The position numbers were made by a program, and so were the translations under genes. 64,000 nt of DNA from an uncultured Lachnospiraceae bacterium (lineage in GTDB: Bacteria > Bacillota > Clostridia > Lachnospirales > Lachnospiraceae): positions 1-64,000 of the forward strand of contig CAMWUL010000008.1 of assembly GCA_947177445.1 (NCBI GenBank), read 5' to 3'. The notes below the pieces were generated by a model. That model saw only the letters and a list, made by a program, of their open reading frames with translations. It made no database searches and had not been told where the DNA came from. Positions 37,536 through 47,245 of this stretch are shown one piece after another (the first letter of the stretch is position 1; each line of letters begins with the position of its first letter).

Positions 37536-39611
37536 TTATACTCCTGTCTGCAAAATCAGTCTGTCATACACTTCCGTCAGCGTCTGTATCATTTTGGAAG
37601 CCAGGTTATATCCATTCTGGTATTTTACCAGATTCACGGCTTCCTCATCCTCATCCACTCCGGAAATGGAGATTCGCTGGGTGTCAATGGTTCCGGCAAT
37701 GTCCCGGAAGCTCTGATAAAAAATATTCGCTCTCTGGGCATTCAGCGCCACATCTCCCAGGATACACTGCAGAAACTCCGATGCGGAGCTTCCGCGGAAG
37801 GACATTTTATCCTTGTCTGTGGCCAGCGACTTGATATCCTCCAAAAGGTCGTTCTGCTCCACTCCGTCCGCCACATCATATCGGTTGGCCAGTCTGGAGG
37901 GATCCCTTTCCAGAGCATCCAGAATCTCCACATTTTTGGCAGTCATCTGGAAATAGGTGTCGTCACCCTGCTTGATCGTAAGCTTCGCATCCTCCTTGGC
38001 CTGAGCCTCCACGGCCGCTTGATCCGCTGGGGTAAGCTGCTGCCAGGCCGCATCCAAAGCTTCCTCTTCCGTAGCGTCAGGATTTGCCTGCATATAGGCA
38101 TCCATCAGAGGTTTGACCCTGGGATCCTTCTTCTTCAGCTCCTCCACCTGCGCCTGATAAGCCTCGTAGGTGTACATGTCATACCGCCCGTCCGCAGGGA
38201 ATTCATACTGTCCATCCGTTGTGGCCAGACTGGAGGTGAACATCATGACACCCTTCTGATTTTCGGAGGCATAGCCGCTGGTGAGAATATCGTTCAGCTT
38301 CTGGGAAAAGGTCCTCAGCCATTCGTTCATCTGACTCATGTAATAGGGTACGCCCTGATAAGACAGATTCTCGCCTACGCTGGCCACCTTGCCCACCCGG
38401 TCATTGGTAACCCGGGAATCATTTTTTTCACTGTCCGACAGGGTAAAGGTATAAGAATAAACAGCCTTTCCGTTGTCATCGTAGGTAACGGAATACTCCC
38501 AGGAGTCAAAATAAAATTCCTGGTTGCCCAGATTGATGACGCCGCCCTGATCCGTCAGATTACATTTATTCAGGTCGGTGAGAAAATCCTTCCCCACCTC
38601 CACGGTCACCGTGTCATGGCCGTTGGCATCTGTCCCTATGCCGGTAACCTTGCCGGTAAAGTTCTCTCCGTTGTTGCCGTCGCGCATCTCCACCAGGCCC
38701 TTCAGAGCTCCGCCCATAGCGCTGTTATAGAGATTGAACTTCTGGCCGTCCTTCCAGTAAACGTCGTACAGTCCGTCGATGTCCGTCTGGTTCACCTTCT
38801 CATAGGGCTCTCTGCTGACGCATTCCAGCTCGTTGTAATCGCTGTCATCCACCAGCACCTGCCCTCCGGCAATCCTGACGATAAACCGATTGGCTCCCGT
38901 CTCTCTGTCCGGATTGTTCCGGTCCACCACGGGAATTTCCTTCACGTCCACGTCCACGATCTCCGACAGCTGATCCAGCAAAAGCGCTCTTCTGTCCCGA
39001 AGCTCGTTGGCCTTCATCCCGGACAGCTCGATGGTGTTGATCTGCTTATTCAGCGTGGCGATCTCTCCCGCCAGGGAGTTGATTTCGTCGATCTTGACCT
39101 TGATCTCCTGGTTCACATCCTTCTGGAGCTTTTCCAGGTTTCCCGCCACACTGTTGAAATATTCCGCCAGCGCCCCCGCGTAGCCCACAAACTGGGACTT
39201 GGTGGTGGGATCGTTGGGATTTTTCATGAGCTCCTGCAGTCCTGTGGTGATAAACTGGTTAAACACCGTCTTGAAACCGGCGTTTGTCCCGTTATCGTCA
39301 AAATAGCTCTCGATCTGCTGCATATAATACTGTTTTTGTCCATACTCGCCTACCTTGGCGTTGTTGTCCCAGTATCTTCCGTCATAAAACTCGTCTCTGA
39401 CCCGCTCGATGGCAAGAGTCTCCACGCCGGCTCCGGCGCAGCCGTAGGTCTGGAATACCCGCAGGGCATTTGACGCCTGCTGGGTTACCTGCTGTCTGCT
39501 GTACCCTTCCGTATGCACATTGGCAATATTGTTGGAAGTGGTGTTCAGCGCCGCGTTGCTGGCCAGCAGACCTGTGTATGCAATATTTAAACCAAAAAAT
39601 TGTGATGGCAT
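37536..39611 (-). CDS. flgK: Flagellar hook-associated protein 1 (copy 1)
   Basis: MPSQFFGLNIAYTGLLASNAALNTTSNNIANVHTEGYSRQQV...VNLVKYQNGYNLASKMIQTLTEVYDRLI. Confidence 0.93.
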   Translation of the reverse strand: MPSQFFGLNIAYTGLLASNAALNTTSNNIANVHTEGYSRQQVTQQASNALRVFQTYGCAGAGVETLAIERVRDEFYDGRYWDNNAKVGEYGQKQYYMQQIESYFDDNGTNAGFKTVFNQFITTGLQELMKNPNDPTTKSQFVGYAGALAEYFNSVAGNLEKLQKDVNQEIKVKIDEINSLAGEIATLNKQINTIELSGMKANELRDRRALLLDQLSEIVDVDVKEIPVVDRNNPDRETGANRFIVRIAGGQVLVDDSDYNELECVSREPYEKVNQTDIDGLYDVYWKDGQKFNLYNSAMGGALKGLVEMRDGNNGENFTGKVTGIGTDANGHDTVTVEVGKDFLTDLNKCNLTDQGGVINLGNQEFYFDSWEYSVTYDDNGKAVYSYTFTLSDSEKNDSRVTNDRVGKVASVGENLSYQGVPYYMSQMNEWLRTFSQKLNDILTSGYASENQKGVMMFTSSLATTDGQYEFPADGRYDMYTYEAYQAQVEELKKKDPRVKPLMDAYMQANPDATEEEALDAAWQQLTPADQAAVEAQAKEDAKLTIKQGDDTYFQMTAKNVEILDALERDPSRLANRYDVADGVEQNDLLEDIKSLATDKDKMSFRGSSASEFLQCILGDVALNAQRANIFYQSFRDIAGTIDTQRISISGVDEDEEAVNLVKYQNGYNLASKMIQTLTEVYDRLILQTGV

Positions 39612-39623
39612 GTAAACGCCTCC

Positions 39624-41348
39624 TTATACGCCAAGTGTATTGATAATATGCTCCAGCATCTCGCTGATCACGTTGATGTATCGGCTGGATGCGTTGTATG
39701 CGTTCTGGAACCGGATCATATTGGACAGCTCCTCATCGGAAGATACGCCCACCACCTGCTGTCTGGCACTGTCCACAGACTCCACGGTGTCCTGCTGGTT
39801 CACGTAGATATCCCGGAACGCATAAGCAGAGTTGGCGATCTGAGCCACCAGATCCGAGTAATAGTCGATAAAGGTGGTCTTCTTTTTTATATTGGGATTC
39901 AAGGTGTAGGCTTCCTCGGTAAAGGCTTCCTTCAGGGCATCCGCCGTGGCCTTATCCTCGGAGCCGTCCTCCAGCCGAAAGCCCAGCATGGAAGGCTTCT
40001 GCATCAGCTCCTGATTGATCTGCAGGTTCTTCAGCGTATAGAGGGAATCCGGCACCTCCGGGTCTTCCTCATTGTAAACCCAGTACTCCTTCCCGTCCTG
40101 GCCGGTGACCTTGCGGTAAGCGTCTGTGGTGACTTTGGAGAACATCTGAATGGGACTGCCGTCCCCCAGACGCATATATCCGCCCTCGTCCACCTCGCAA
40201 TAGCTGACGTTGTTCAGCACCGTGCCGTCTGCCAGGGTCAGATTGCCGGTTACCACTCCGGCCGCGGTGGCCAGGATGCTGTTCACCTTGCTGATGATAT
40301 TGTGTATCATCTGATCAAACTCTGCCTGGATATTCATAACCACAGACTGGGAAATGCTGTCATAGTCATTCTCTATATCCGTGTAATCCGCCCTGTGGTC
40401 TCCTCTGGCGTGAAGCATGGCCTTCAGTCCGCCGATGTCCGTATTCAGATCCGAGGAGATCTCACGCTCCAGGTCGAACACCTCCGCCCCATCCAGGATA
40501 TACTCCCTGGTGCCGTTGGCAAGCGTCCTGTAGGAAGCGTTCTGGGGCCAGAAGGGAGTGACAAATCCGTTGGTGGGATCTGTGTACATACCCATTTCAA
40601 AGCAGGTACCGCCCTTCACAAAATCCACGCCCTCAATCTGAACGGACACTCTGCCGTACATGTCCTCCTTCCAGGTCATGTCCGTCAGCTCCGCCAGCTC
40701 ATCCAGAATCTGGTTCCTGGCGTCCCGCAGATCGTTTGCCTTCTCGATGCCGCCGGCCTCGATGGCGCTGATCTGATCATTCAGGGTCAGCAACTGATTT
40801 CCGTATTTATTGATTTTTCCCACCTGCTGTATGATCTGCAGGTTCAGGTTGTCCTGGTAGGATGAAAGCCCGCTGTAAATGGCTCCCGCCCTCTGTATCA
40901 GCTCCGAAGCTCTCTGCACCAGAAGTCCCTGGGTCACGGAGCTGGCCGGATCCTTTGTCAGCTCCTGGACAGCGGTCCAGAAATCCGATATGTTGGTCTG
41001 AAAGGCTTCGCCGTGCAGCTCTCCCAGCTGGCTCTCCACCTCCTCCATCACCTCGGTGGACACCTCGTAAAACATACTGCGCCCCGATTCCCTGCGGTAT
41101 GTTTTATCCAGAAAATAATCTCTTACCTGTTTTGCCCGTGAATATGTGACACCCAGACCGGTCTGTTTGTTGCTGACCGAATTGACATCAATCGAAAGTG
41201 TAAGATAGCTCTTGGAAGACTGCTGTACCTGCTGTCTCGTATAGCCCTTGGTGTCTATATTAGAAAGATTATGCGCTGTGGTGTTCAGCGCATTTTGTCC
41301 TGTCTGCAATCCGGATGCTCCGATATACAAGCTCCCCATTAATGGCAT
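39624..41348 (-). CDS. flgK: Flagellar hook-associated protein 1 (copy 2)
   Basis: MPLMGSLYIGASGLQTGQNALNTTAHNLSNIDTKGYTRQQVQQ...LSNMIRFQNAYNASSRYINVISEMLEHIINTLGV. Confidence 0.93.
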   Translation of the reverse strand: MPLMGSLYIGASGLQTGQNALNTTAHNLSNIDTKGYTRQQVQQSSKSYLTLSIDVNSVSNKQTGLGVTYSRAKQVRDYFLDKTYRRESGRSMFYEVSTEVMEEVESQLGELHGEAFQTNISDFWTAVQELTKDPASSVTQGLLVQRASELIQRAGAIYSGLSSYQDNLNLQIIQQVGKINKYGNQLLTLNDQISAIEAGGIEKANDLRDARNQILDELAELTDMTWKEDMYGRVSVQIEGVDFVKGGTCFEMGMYTDPTNGFVTPFWPQNASYRTLANGTREYILDGAEVFDLEREISSDLNTDIGGLKAMLHARGDHRADYTDIENDYDSISQSVVMNIQAEFDQMIHNIISKVNSILATAAGVVTGNLTLADGTVLNNVSYCEVDEGGYMRLGDGSPIQMFSKVTTDAYRKVTGQDGKEYWVYNEEDPEVPDSLYTLKNLQINQELMQKPSMLGFRLEDGSEDKATADALKEAFTEEAYTLNPNIKKKTTFIDYYSDLVAQIANSAYAFRDIYVNQQDTVESVDSARQQVVGVSSDEELSNMIRFQNAYNASSRYINVISEMLEHIINTLGV

Positions 41349-41417
41349 AATAATCACCTCTGCATTCTACAAGGCCGGCAGTCCTCAGACAATCGTCTTC
41401 GGGACCGCGTCCTGTGG

Positions 41418-41936
41418 TTACTGTTTTGCGTCAAATTCTCTGCTGACCACTCCCATGGTATCGCCGGTGTTATAGGCGGCTCTGGTGTAATTTGCCGTAG
41501 CCGGCGCCGCTTTCGCGGCATGGATCAGGTTCATTTCAAACTCCACCATCTCCAGTGCGTTTGTCAGCAGTTCCCTGTTCTGCTCATTGATACGCTGCAG
41601 GCCCCTCACCGAGACCTGCAGCCTGTCATGCGCCTCCGCCAGCCGGGCCTGCTCCTTCGGCCTGCCGGCCAGCATTTCGATCAGGTTTACAAGCTTCAGG
41701 TTTTCCACATCCTTGTTCAATACATTCGCGATATCCGCAGTGACCTCTATCCTCTTTTTTTCCAGACGATTGATCCTGCTCACCACTTCCTGTTCATCAT
41801 CCGTGATCTTTTGTAATTTTTCCAGATCGCCGCTTACGATGATCGGCGTCTTTTTTTGAGATAATTCCAAAAGTCCCTCATATTCACTGCTTTCCTGATC
41901 CAGAATATCGATCAGGTTCTCCATCAAACTCGCCAC
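41418..41936 (-). CDS. flgN: FlgN family flagellar chaperone
   Basis: MASLMENLIDILDQESSEYEGLLELSQKKTPIIVSGDLEKLQKITDDEQEVVSRINRLEKKR. Confidence 0.88.
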   Translation of the reverse strand: MASLMENLIDILDQESSEYEGLLELSQKKTPIIVSGDLEKLQKITDDEQEVVSRINRLEKKRIEVTADIANVLNKDVENLKLVNLIEMLAGRPKEQARLAEAHDRLQVSVRGLQRINEQNRELLTNALEMVEFEMNLIHAAKAAPATANYTRAAYNTGDTMGVVSREFDAKQ

Positions 41937-41944
41937 GGGACTCT

Positions 41945-42220
41945 CTACCTCATTTCTTCATATTTCTGTATCAGCCTGGCCGCAAACGCTCCGTTGTCCA
42001 CATTGTACGTACCGCTCTGAATCCGGGCCTTGATGGGAGCTGTCAGCTCTTCCCTGATATCGGGGCTCTCCGCCACCGCCGCCTTGGCCGCCTGGATATC
42101 TCTTCCAAAGCTGCTGATCTGTAACTGATCTGCCTGGGATACGCTGCTGCTGTGTTGACTCCTGTCAGCCTTTTTGGGCTGGTACACCTGCTGTACCTGA
42201 GTATATGCTTCAATACGCAT
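41945..42220 (-). CDS. flgM: Negative regulator of flagellin synthesis (anti-sigma-28)
   Basis: MRIEAYTQVQQVYQPKKADRSQHSSSVSQADQLQISSFGRDIQAAKAAVAESPDIREE...RIQSGTYNVDNGAFAARLIQKYEEMR. Confidence 0.92.
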   Translation of the reverse strand: MRIEAYTQVQQVYQPKKADRSQHSSSVSQADQLQISSFGRDIQAAKAAVAESPDIREELTAPIKARIQSGTYNVDNGAFAARLIQKYEEMR

Positions 42221-42279
42221 TCAGGATCCCTCCTTCCTTATTGTCTCTGTCATATAAGCATTCTCTTTTGTTATTTAAA

Positions 42280-42306
42280 TTATCGGCAAAGGAGCAAAAT
42301 ACTTTA
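42280..42306 (-). promoter_or_regulatory. Sigma-28/SigD-type promoter for the flgM operon
   Basis: Minus strand TAAA (42303-42306)-N15-GCCGATAA (42280-42287), full consensus. Confidence 0.88.
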
Positions 42307-42316
42307 GACCGGCAGC

Positions 42317-42357
42317 AAAAAAAACGCCGGACAGACCATAATGCAGGACTGTCCGGC
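42317..42357 (-). terminator. Rho-independent terminator downstream of the Uma2-like gene
   Basis: Minus strand GCCGGACAG-tcctgcattatggt-CTGTCCGGCGTTTTTTTT. Confidence 0.88.
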
Positions 42358-42368
42358 TGTTTTGAACG

Positions 42369-42935
42369 CTAAAGCAAATCGGCAATATCTGAAAAATTAA
42401 TGTAAAAATCCTCATAGATATTGACCTTGATTGTGGAATCAAAGGAATATTGGATATTAAGCAAATTTCCTTCAAAATAGTTGACCGTTACCATTTTTCG
42501 GCGGGGATCCACGATCCAATACTCACGCACCCCGGCGTTTTTGTAATAATAAAGCTTCCGGATATAATCATCTGACGCATTTCCGGCGGAAACAATCTCA
42601 ATGATAAAGTCAGGCGCACCGTTACACCGCTTCCCGTCCAGCTTACTTTTATCGCAGACCACCATAAGATCCGGTTGAACCATAGTAAAGGGCCGGTCAG
42701 ACAGCTTCACATCAAAGGGCGCAGGAAATACCTGACATTCGCCGTTCTTTCTTCGGAGATAATTGCGGACAGCCACAAGCAGCTCTGTAAGAATTGTCTG
42801 ATGGAGCTGCGAGGGACTGGCCATATAGCAGATCTGCCCGTCAAAAACCTCCGCCCGCACATTTTCCGGGAGCGCTTCATATTCTTCCAACGTAAAGTTT
42901 TGAGTATTTGATTGTAATGCCGGCATAGACAACAC
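42369..42935 (-). CDS. Uma2 family (DUF820) restriction-endonuclease-like protein
   Basis: FTLEEYEALPENVRAEVFDGQICYMASPS...VQPDLMVVCDKSKLDGKRCNGAPDFIIEIVS...YWIVDP. Confidence 0.9.
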   Translation of the reverse strand: MLSMPALQSNTQNFTLEEYEALPENVRAEVFDGQICYMASPSQLHQTILTELLVAVRNYLRRKNGECQVFPAPFDVKLSDRPFTMVQPDLMVVCDKSKLDGKRCNGAPDFIIEIVSAGNASDDYIRKLYYYKNAGVREYWIVDPRRKMVTVNYFEGNLLNIQYSFDSTIKVNIYEDFYINFSDIADLL

Positions 42936-43008
42936 TCCCTTTTTAACCAGGCCGCGGCAGCCAGGGCCTTTGCTCTATAAGCTATTCTATCATGATTGAT
43001 ACCCTGTG

Positions 43009-44841
43009 TCAAAGACACTGTTCCGCTCCGCCCCCGGGAATTACCGCCGGCAGAAGAAGCAGCCTGCCGGCAGTGATTCCATTTTCGTTGAAGGCGTCCA
43101 CCCTCACATAGTACTCCCGGCCCTTCACCAGGGCCTTGATGCGCTGCTCCCGGTCAAAGGTCATATAGCTGTGGTAAAGCTTCTCCGGGCTGCTGCCCCA
43201 CAAAATATTGAAGCCCACGGCTCCCTCTCCCCGGATCGTGACTTTCATGTCCAGATCGTTTTCCCGCACCGCTTCAAACTCCGGCACTGCCGGTTTCGCC
43301 CCATTGCCGCAGCCAAAGATCCGCAGGCCGGAAACGCAGGGCCTCTGTCCGTAGGGCACCTCCCTGACGGTGAGCTTCAGGAAACGAACCAAAAGTCCCT
43401 CCTCCCGCACCACCAGATCATGGGACAGATCTGTCTCCGCCTCCCACTTGTCTTCTATTGTAAAGTACTCTTTTCCGTCCGCAGACCCTTCCAGAATCCA
43501 CCGGGTATAGTAATCCTTTTCATCGATATAGCGTGCCTGGGTGGTTCCCCGAATCTCTCCGGGCACAGGAATGTCGATACCATCATCCGCAAAATTGATC
43601 TGCACCCCGCAAACTCTGCAGGCCTCCTCCAAATCTACCTGCAGCCACTCTCCCTCCCCGGAGGACACCGCCTGCCACCAGGTCTGCACATTTTCGTCCA
43701 CAGCCCGGGCCGGATCCTTCCCCTCCGTCCAGGATGAGGCAGACGCCGGCTTTTTGAAGCTCAGCAGATACCATTCGGGATCCCTCAAGGGATCCAGCCT
43801 GCCTTCCTCCACTGCCATGGGCCAGTCTCCGTAGCGCTGGTTGCAGAAAAGCTCCCCGTCGGCGTCAAAGCCCGCCGGCCAGATCCCCACCCGGCGCTCA
43901 AACTGGTGATTTTTGCTGATACGCATGGTGGAGGTATGCCACAGATTCCCCTGCATGTCCCGCATGGTGGAGCCATGGCCCGCTCCGGGCAGGAAGCCGC
44001 CCGGCTTATAGGAATAAGGATTGTTGTCCGCCAGAGTAAAAGGACCAAGGGGCGAATCGCTCACATAGACTCCGTCGGCATAAATATTATACTGAGTTCC
44101 CGGGCAGGCATACTGCAGATAATATTTTCCCTGATGCTTATCCATCCAGGGGCCTTCAATATAGGGCTTGTCACTGAGCATTCCACGAATCATAGGCAGG
44201 TACTCAGGCGGCATCTGGTCCCTGCCCACAGCGCTCTGGGACCGGAAAAATTCCTCCACGGCCGCCTCCACTTCCTCCTCCGATTTCGGGAACTTACAGT
44301 GATCCTCCCCCACCCGCTCATAGCCGATACTCCAGGGGTCCCCGTGAATCAATTCCCGGCGCTCCCCCAGGGGCCGCATGGTCTCCGGGTCCAGCTCCAC
44401 GCCCCAGATAGGCGTCATGTTGGAACAGCCCCAGTAAAAATAGATCCTTCCGTCCTCGTCCGCAAACAGGTTGGGATCCCAGAAGTCAAAGGTTCCGGGA
44501 ATCTCCTCATAGGGCCCATCCAGAATATTCTTCGTTCGATAGTAGTTGCAGATCTCTCCCCGTTTGGAGGCGCAGAAATACACATATTCTCCCACCACCC
44601 GCACATCCGGCGCGTAGTCATACAGGGGCAGATTTTCCGGAAGCCTGTGACTCTCCCAGTGCGCCAGATCCTCCGACACCCACACGCTCAGATTCATGGA
44701 TGCAAAAATATAATACCTTCCCTGAAAGCAGATCATGGACGGGTCCGCCGCCTCCCTGCAGATCTGCAGTCTGGACATGCGGGGATCTGCGTTAAACTGA
44801 TACCGGTAGTTGATATTCACCGGATTGCAAAAATATTTCAT
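43009..44841 (-). CDS. Glycoside hydrolase family 43 protein with C-terminal discoidin/CBM-like domain
   Basis: ICREAADPSMICFQGRYYIFASMN...WDPNLFADEDGRIYFYWG...AGHGSTMRD; C-terminal F5/8-like segment. Confidence 0.85.
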   Translation of the reverse strand: MKYFCNPVNINYRYQFNADPRMSRLQICREAADPSMICFQGRYYIFASMNLSVWVSEDLAHWESHRLPENLPLYDYAPDVRVVGEYVYFCASKRGEICNYYRTKNILDGPYEEIPGTFDFWDPNLFADEDGRIYFYWGCSNMTPIWGVELDPETMRPLGERRELIHGDPWSIGYERVGEDHCKFPKSEEEVEAAVEEFFRSQSAVGRDQMPPEYLPMIRGMLSDKPYIEGPWMDKHQGKYYLQYACPGTQYNIYADGVYVSDSPLGPFTLADNNPYSYKPGGFLPGAGHGSTMRDMQGNLWHTSTMRISKNHQFERRVGIWPAGFDADGELFCNQRYGDWPMAVEEGRLDPLRDPEWYLLSFKKPASASSWTEGKDPARAVDENVQTWWQAVSSGEGEWLQVDLEEACRVCGVQINFADDGIDIPVPGEIRGTTQARYIDEKDYYTRWILEGSADGKEYFTIEDKWEAETDLSHDLVVREEGLLVRFLKLTVREVPYGQRPCVSGLRIFGCGNGAKPAVPEFEAVRENDLDMKVTIRGEGAVGFNILWGSSPEKLYHSYMTFDREQRIKALVKGREYYVRVDAFNENGITAGRLLLLPAVIPGGGAEQCL

Positions 44842-45011
44842 GGCGCTTCCTCCTTCTTCTATTTGTGACTAATTATATAACACAATCACTGATTTTTTAA
44901 TGCTTAATATTATTTTTTCTGGTATTCTTATAACAGTGCGTTTACAGGCGAAGCAAAAACGCAGCAGACATTGACACTCAAAAGCTGCACGACAGCGGAA
45001 AGGATATTATT

Positions 45012-46364
45012 ATGGACAAATTTTCATCAGATTTCCTGCTGGGCGCCGCCACGGCGGCACACCAGGTGGAAGGAAACAACACAAACAGCGACTGCTGGGC
45101 CATGGAACAGATGGAGCACACCAGCTTTACGGAGCCCTCTCTGGATGCGGTAGACCATTACAACCGTTACCAGGAGGATATCCGGCTTATGGCCCAGGCC
45201 GGCCTGAACGCCTACCGGTTCTCCGTGGAGTGGGCACGTATCGAGCCACGGGAGGGAGTCTTTGATGATGCCCAGGCGGCTCATTATCTGGATGTGATCC
45301 GCTGCTGCAGGGAGCATGGTCTGGAGCCCATCGTAACCCTCCATCACTTTTCCAGCCCTGCATGGCTTATGGGAAAGGGCGGCTGGGAGGCGGAATCCAC
45401 CGTGGAATATTTTGCCCGCTATGCGCGCTATATCGTGGGAAAGCTTGGCGGCGAGCTGCGTTACATATGCACCATCAACGAAGCCAACATGGGAATTCAG
45501 GTGGCCGCCATCGCCAAGCGCTATATGCAGCAGATGATGGCCCAGGCCGCCAGGGCCCAGGCTTCCGCCCAGAATGCCGAAAACGGCTCCCCTGCAGAAT
45601 CCTCCGGGCAGCCGGCCTCCCGAAAAGATGACAGCGACGGCACCGTTCAGGTAGGCATCAATCTGGAGAAGATGATGGCCGGACAAAAGGAAGCGGCAGC
45701 GGAAAACCTGAAGGTATTCGGTGTGGAAAAGGTGGAAAATTTCACTTCCATGCGCACCCCCGAAGGAGATAAAATCGTCTGTCTGGCCCACGAGGCGGCC
45801 CGGAAGGTGATCCGGGAGCTCTGCCCCCACATTCAGGTGGGACTTACCTTAAGCCTCCATGATATCCAGGCCCTGCCGGGAGGGGAAGCGGCTGCCGCCA
45901 GGGAATGGGATGAAGAATTTACCCACTATCTCCCTTATATTAAAGAAGACGACTTTCTGGGGGTGCAGAACTACACCCGTTCTCTGACAGGCCCCGAGGG
46001 TCAGCTTCCCGCTCCGGAGGACGCCGAGCTGACCCAGATGAACTACGAGTTCTATCCCCAGGCCCTGGAGCATGTGATCCGAAAGGCAGCGGAGGCCTTC
46101 CCCGGAGACCTGATCGTCACGGAAAACGGCATCGCCACCGGAGACGATACCCGGCGCATTGCCTTTATTGAAGAGGCCCTGGCCGGTGTACAGCGCTGTA
46201 TCCGGGACGGCCTGCCGGTACGGGGATATCTCCACTGGAGCCTGATGGACAACTTCGAGTGGCAGAAGGGATACTCCATGACCTTTGGACTCATCGCCGT
46301 GGACCGCAGCACCCAGGAGCGCCGCCCCAAGGAAAGCCTGGCCTATTTAGGCAGCTTCCGATGA
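45012..46364 (+). CDS. Glycoside hydrolase family 1 protein
   Basis: FLLGAATAAHQVEGNNTNSDCW...NAYRFSVEWARIEP...TINEAN...VTENGIAT...GYLHWSLMDNFEWQKGY. Confidence 0.93.
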   Translation: MDKFSSDFLLGAATAAHQVEGNNTNSDCWAMEQMEHTSFTEPSLDAVDHYNRYQEDIRLMAQAGLNAYRFSVEWARIEPREGVFDDAQAAHYLDVIRCCREHGLEPIVTLHHFSSPAWLMGKGGWEAESTVEYFARYARYIVGKLGGELRYICTINEANMGIQVAAIAKRYMQQMMAQAARAQASAQNAENGSPAESSGQPASRKDDSDGTVQVGINLEKMMAGQKEAAAENLKVFGVEKVENFTSMRTPEGDKIVCLAHEAARKVIRELCPHIQVGLTLSLHDIQALPGGEAAAAREWDEEFTHYLPYIKEDDFLGVQNYTRSLTGPEGQLPAPEDAELTQMNYEFYPQALEHVIRKAAEAFPGDLIVTENGIATGDDTRRIAFIEEALAGVQRCIRDGLPVRGYLHWSLMDNFEWQKGYSMTFGLIAVDRSTQERRPKESLAYLGSFR

Positions 46365-46386
46365 TTTCCGGAAGCCGCTCTGTTTC

Positions 46387-47241
46387 TTATCCAAAATGCC
46401 GGTTCATAAATTCTGCACTGACCTGAAAGCTTTTCACCGGGGATTTCTCGATCCAGTTGCGGTGGCTCTCCAAAACCACCGCTTCTGTCCCTGCCAGAAG
46501 GGCCTGGGCGGTCAGCTCCTCCAGAGGCATATTGCCGTATCCCAGCTCCGCGCTGTCCGTCTTCAGAATCGGAGTCATAGAGGGGCCGCTGAGCCGGGCC
46601 CCTCTGTCGTTGATGTGCCACAGCTTCATACGGTCTCCCAGACGCTGCATCCAGGATAAAGGATCGGCTCCGCCCTCCGCAAACCAGTAGCTGTCAAACT
46701 CAAAATTCACAAGCTCCGGGTCTGTCTCCTCCAGCAGAATATCATAGGCTCTTTTGTCCGGCTTCACCCTCTGCAATTCACAGTTGTGATTATGATACAG
46801 CAGGCTGATCCCTTCCGCCGCCAGGGCTTTTCCGGCCCTGTTCAGCCGGCCCGCCAGTTCCCGGACCGCAGTCTCTTCCCCATAGGCAAACCGATACATG
46901 CCGGTGATCACCGCATATTTTGTGCCGAATTCCCGGGCCTGCGCTGCCAGAGCGGCGCTGTCCCTCTCCACACTGCCCAGATCCGTGTGCAGGCTCACCA
47001 CCTTCAGTCCGGATTCCTTAACCAGCCCCTTCCAGTCCAGCTTTCCTCCGCCTCCTACGGGCATCCCCGCCGCTTTGGTCATCATCCGTACCAAGAATCC
47101 TGCAGGATGGATCATAAACTCGCACAGCTCGATCCCCTGGTATCCCGCTTCCTTCATCTTTTTCAGGGTGTCTCTGGCCTGGGCCTCGTTTCCCAGGACG
47201 GTACCCAGCATAAATTGCTGCACTGCCTTAACAGGCGGCAT
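46387..47241 (-). CDS. Sugar phosphate isomerase/epimerase (xylose isomerase-like TIM barrel)
   Basis: KMKEAGYQGIELCEF...GISLLYHNHNCELQRV...PELVNFEFDSYWFAEGGADPLSWMQRLGDRMKLWHINDRG. Confidence 0.88.
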   Translation of the reverse strand: MPPVKAVQQFMLGTVLGNEAQARDTLKKMKEAGYQGIELCEFMIHPAGFLVRMMTKAAGMPVGGGGKLDWKGLVKESGLKVVSLHTDLGSVERDSAALAAQAREFGTKYAVITGMYRFAYGEETAVRELAGRLNRAGKALAAEGISLLYHNHNCELQRVKPDKRAYDILLEETDPELVNFEFDSYWFAEGGADPLSWMQRLGDRMKLWHINDRGARLSGPSMTPILKTDSAELGYGNMPLEELTAQALLAGTEAVVLESHRNWIEKSPVKSFQVSAEFMNRHFG

Positions 47242-47245
47242 AATC

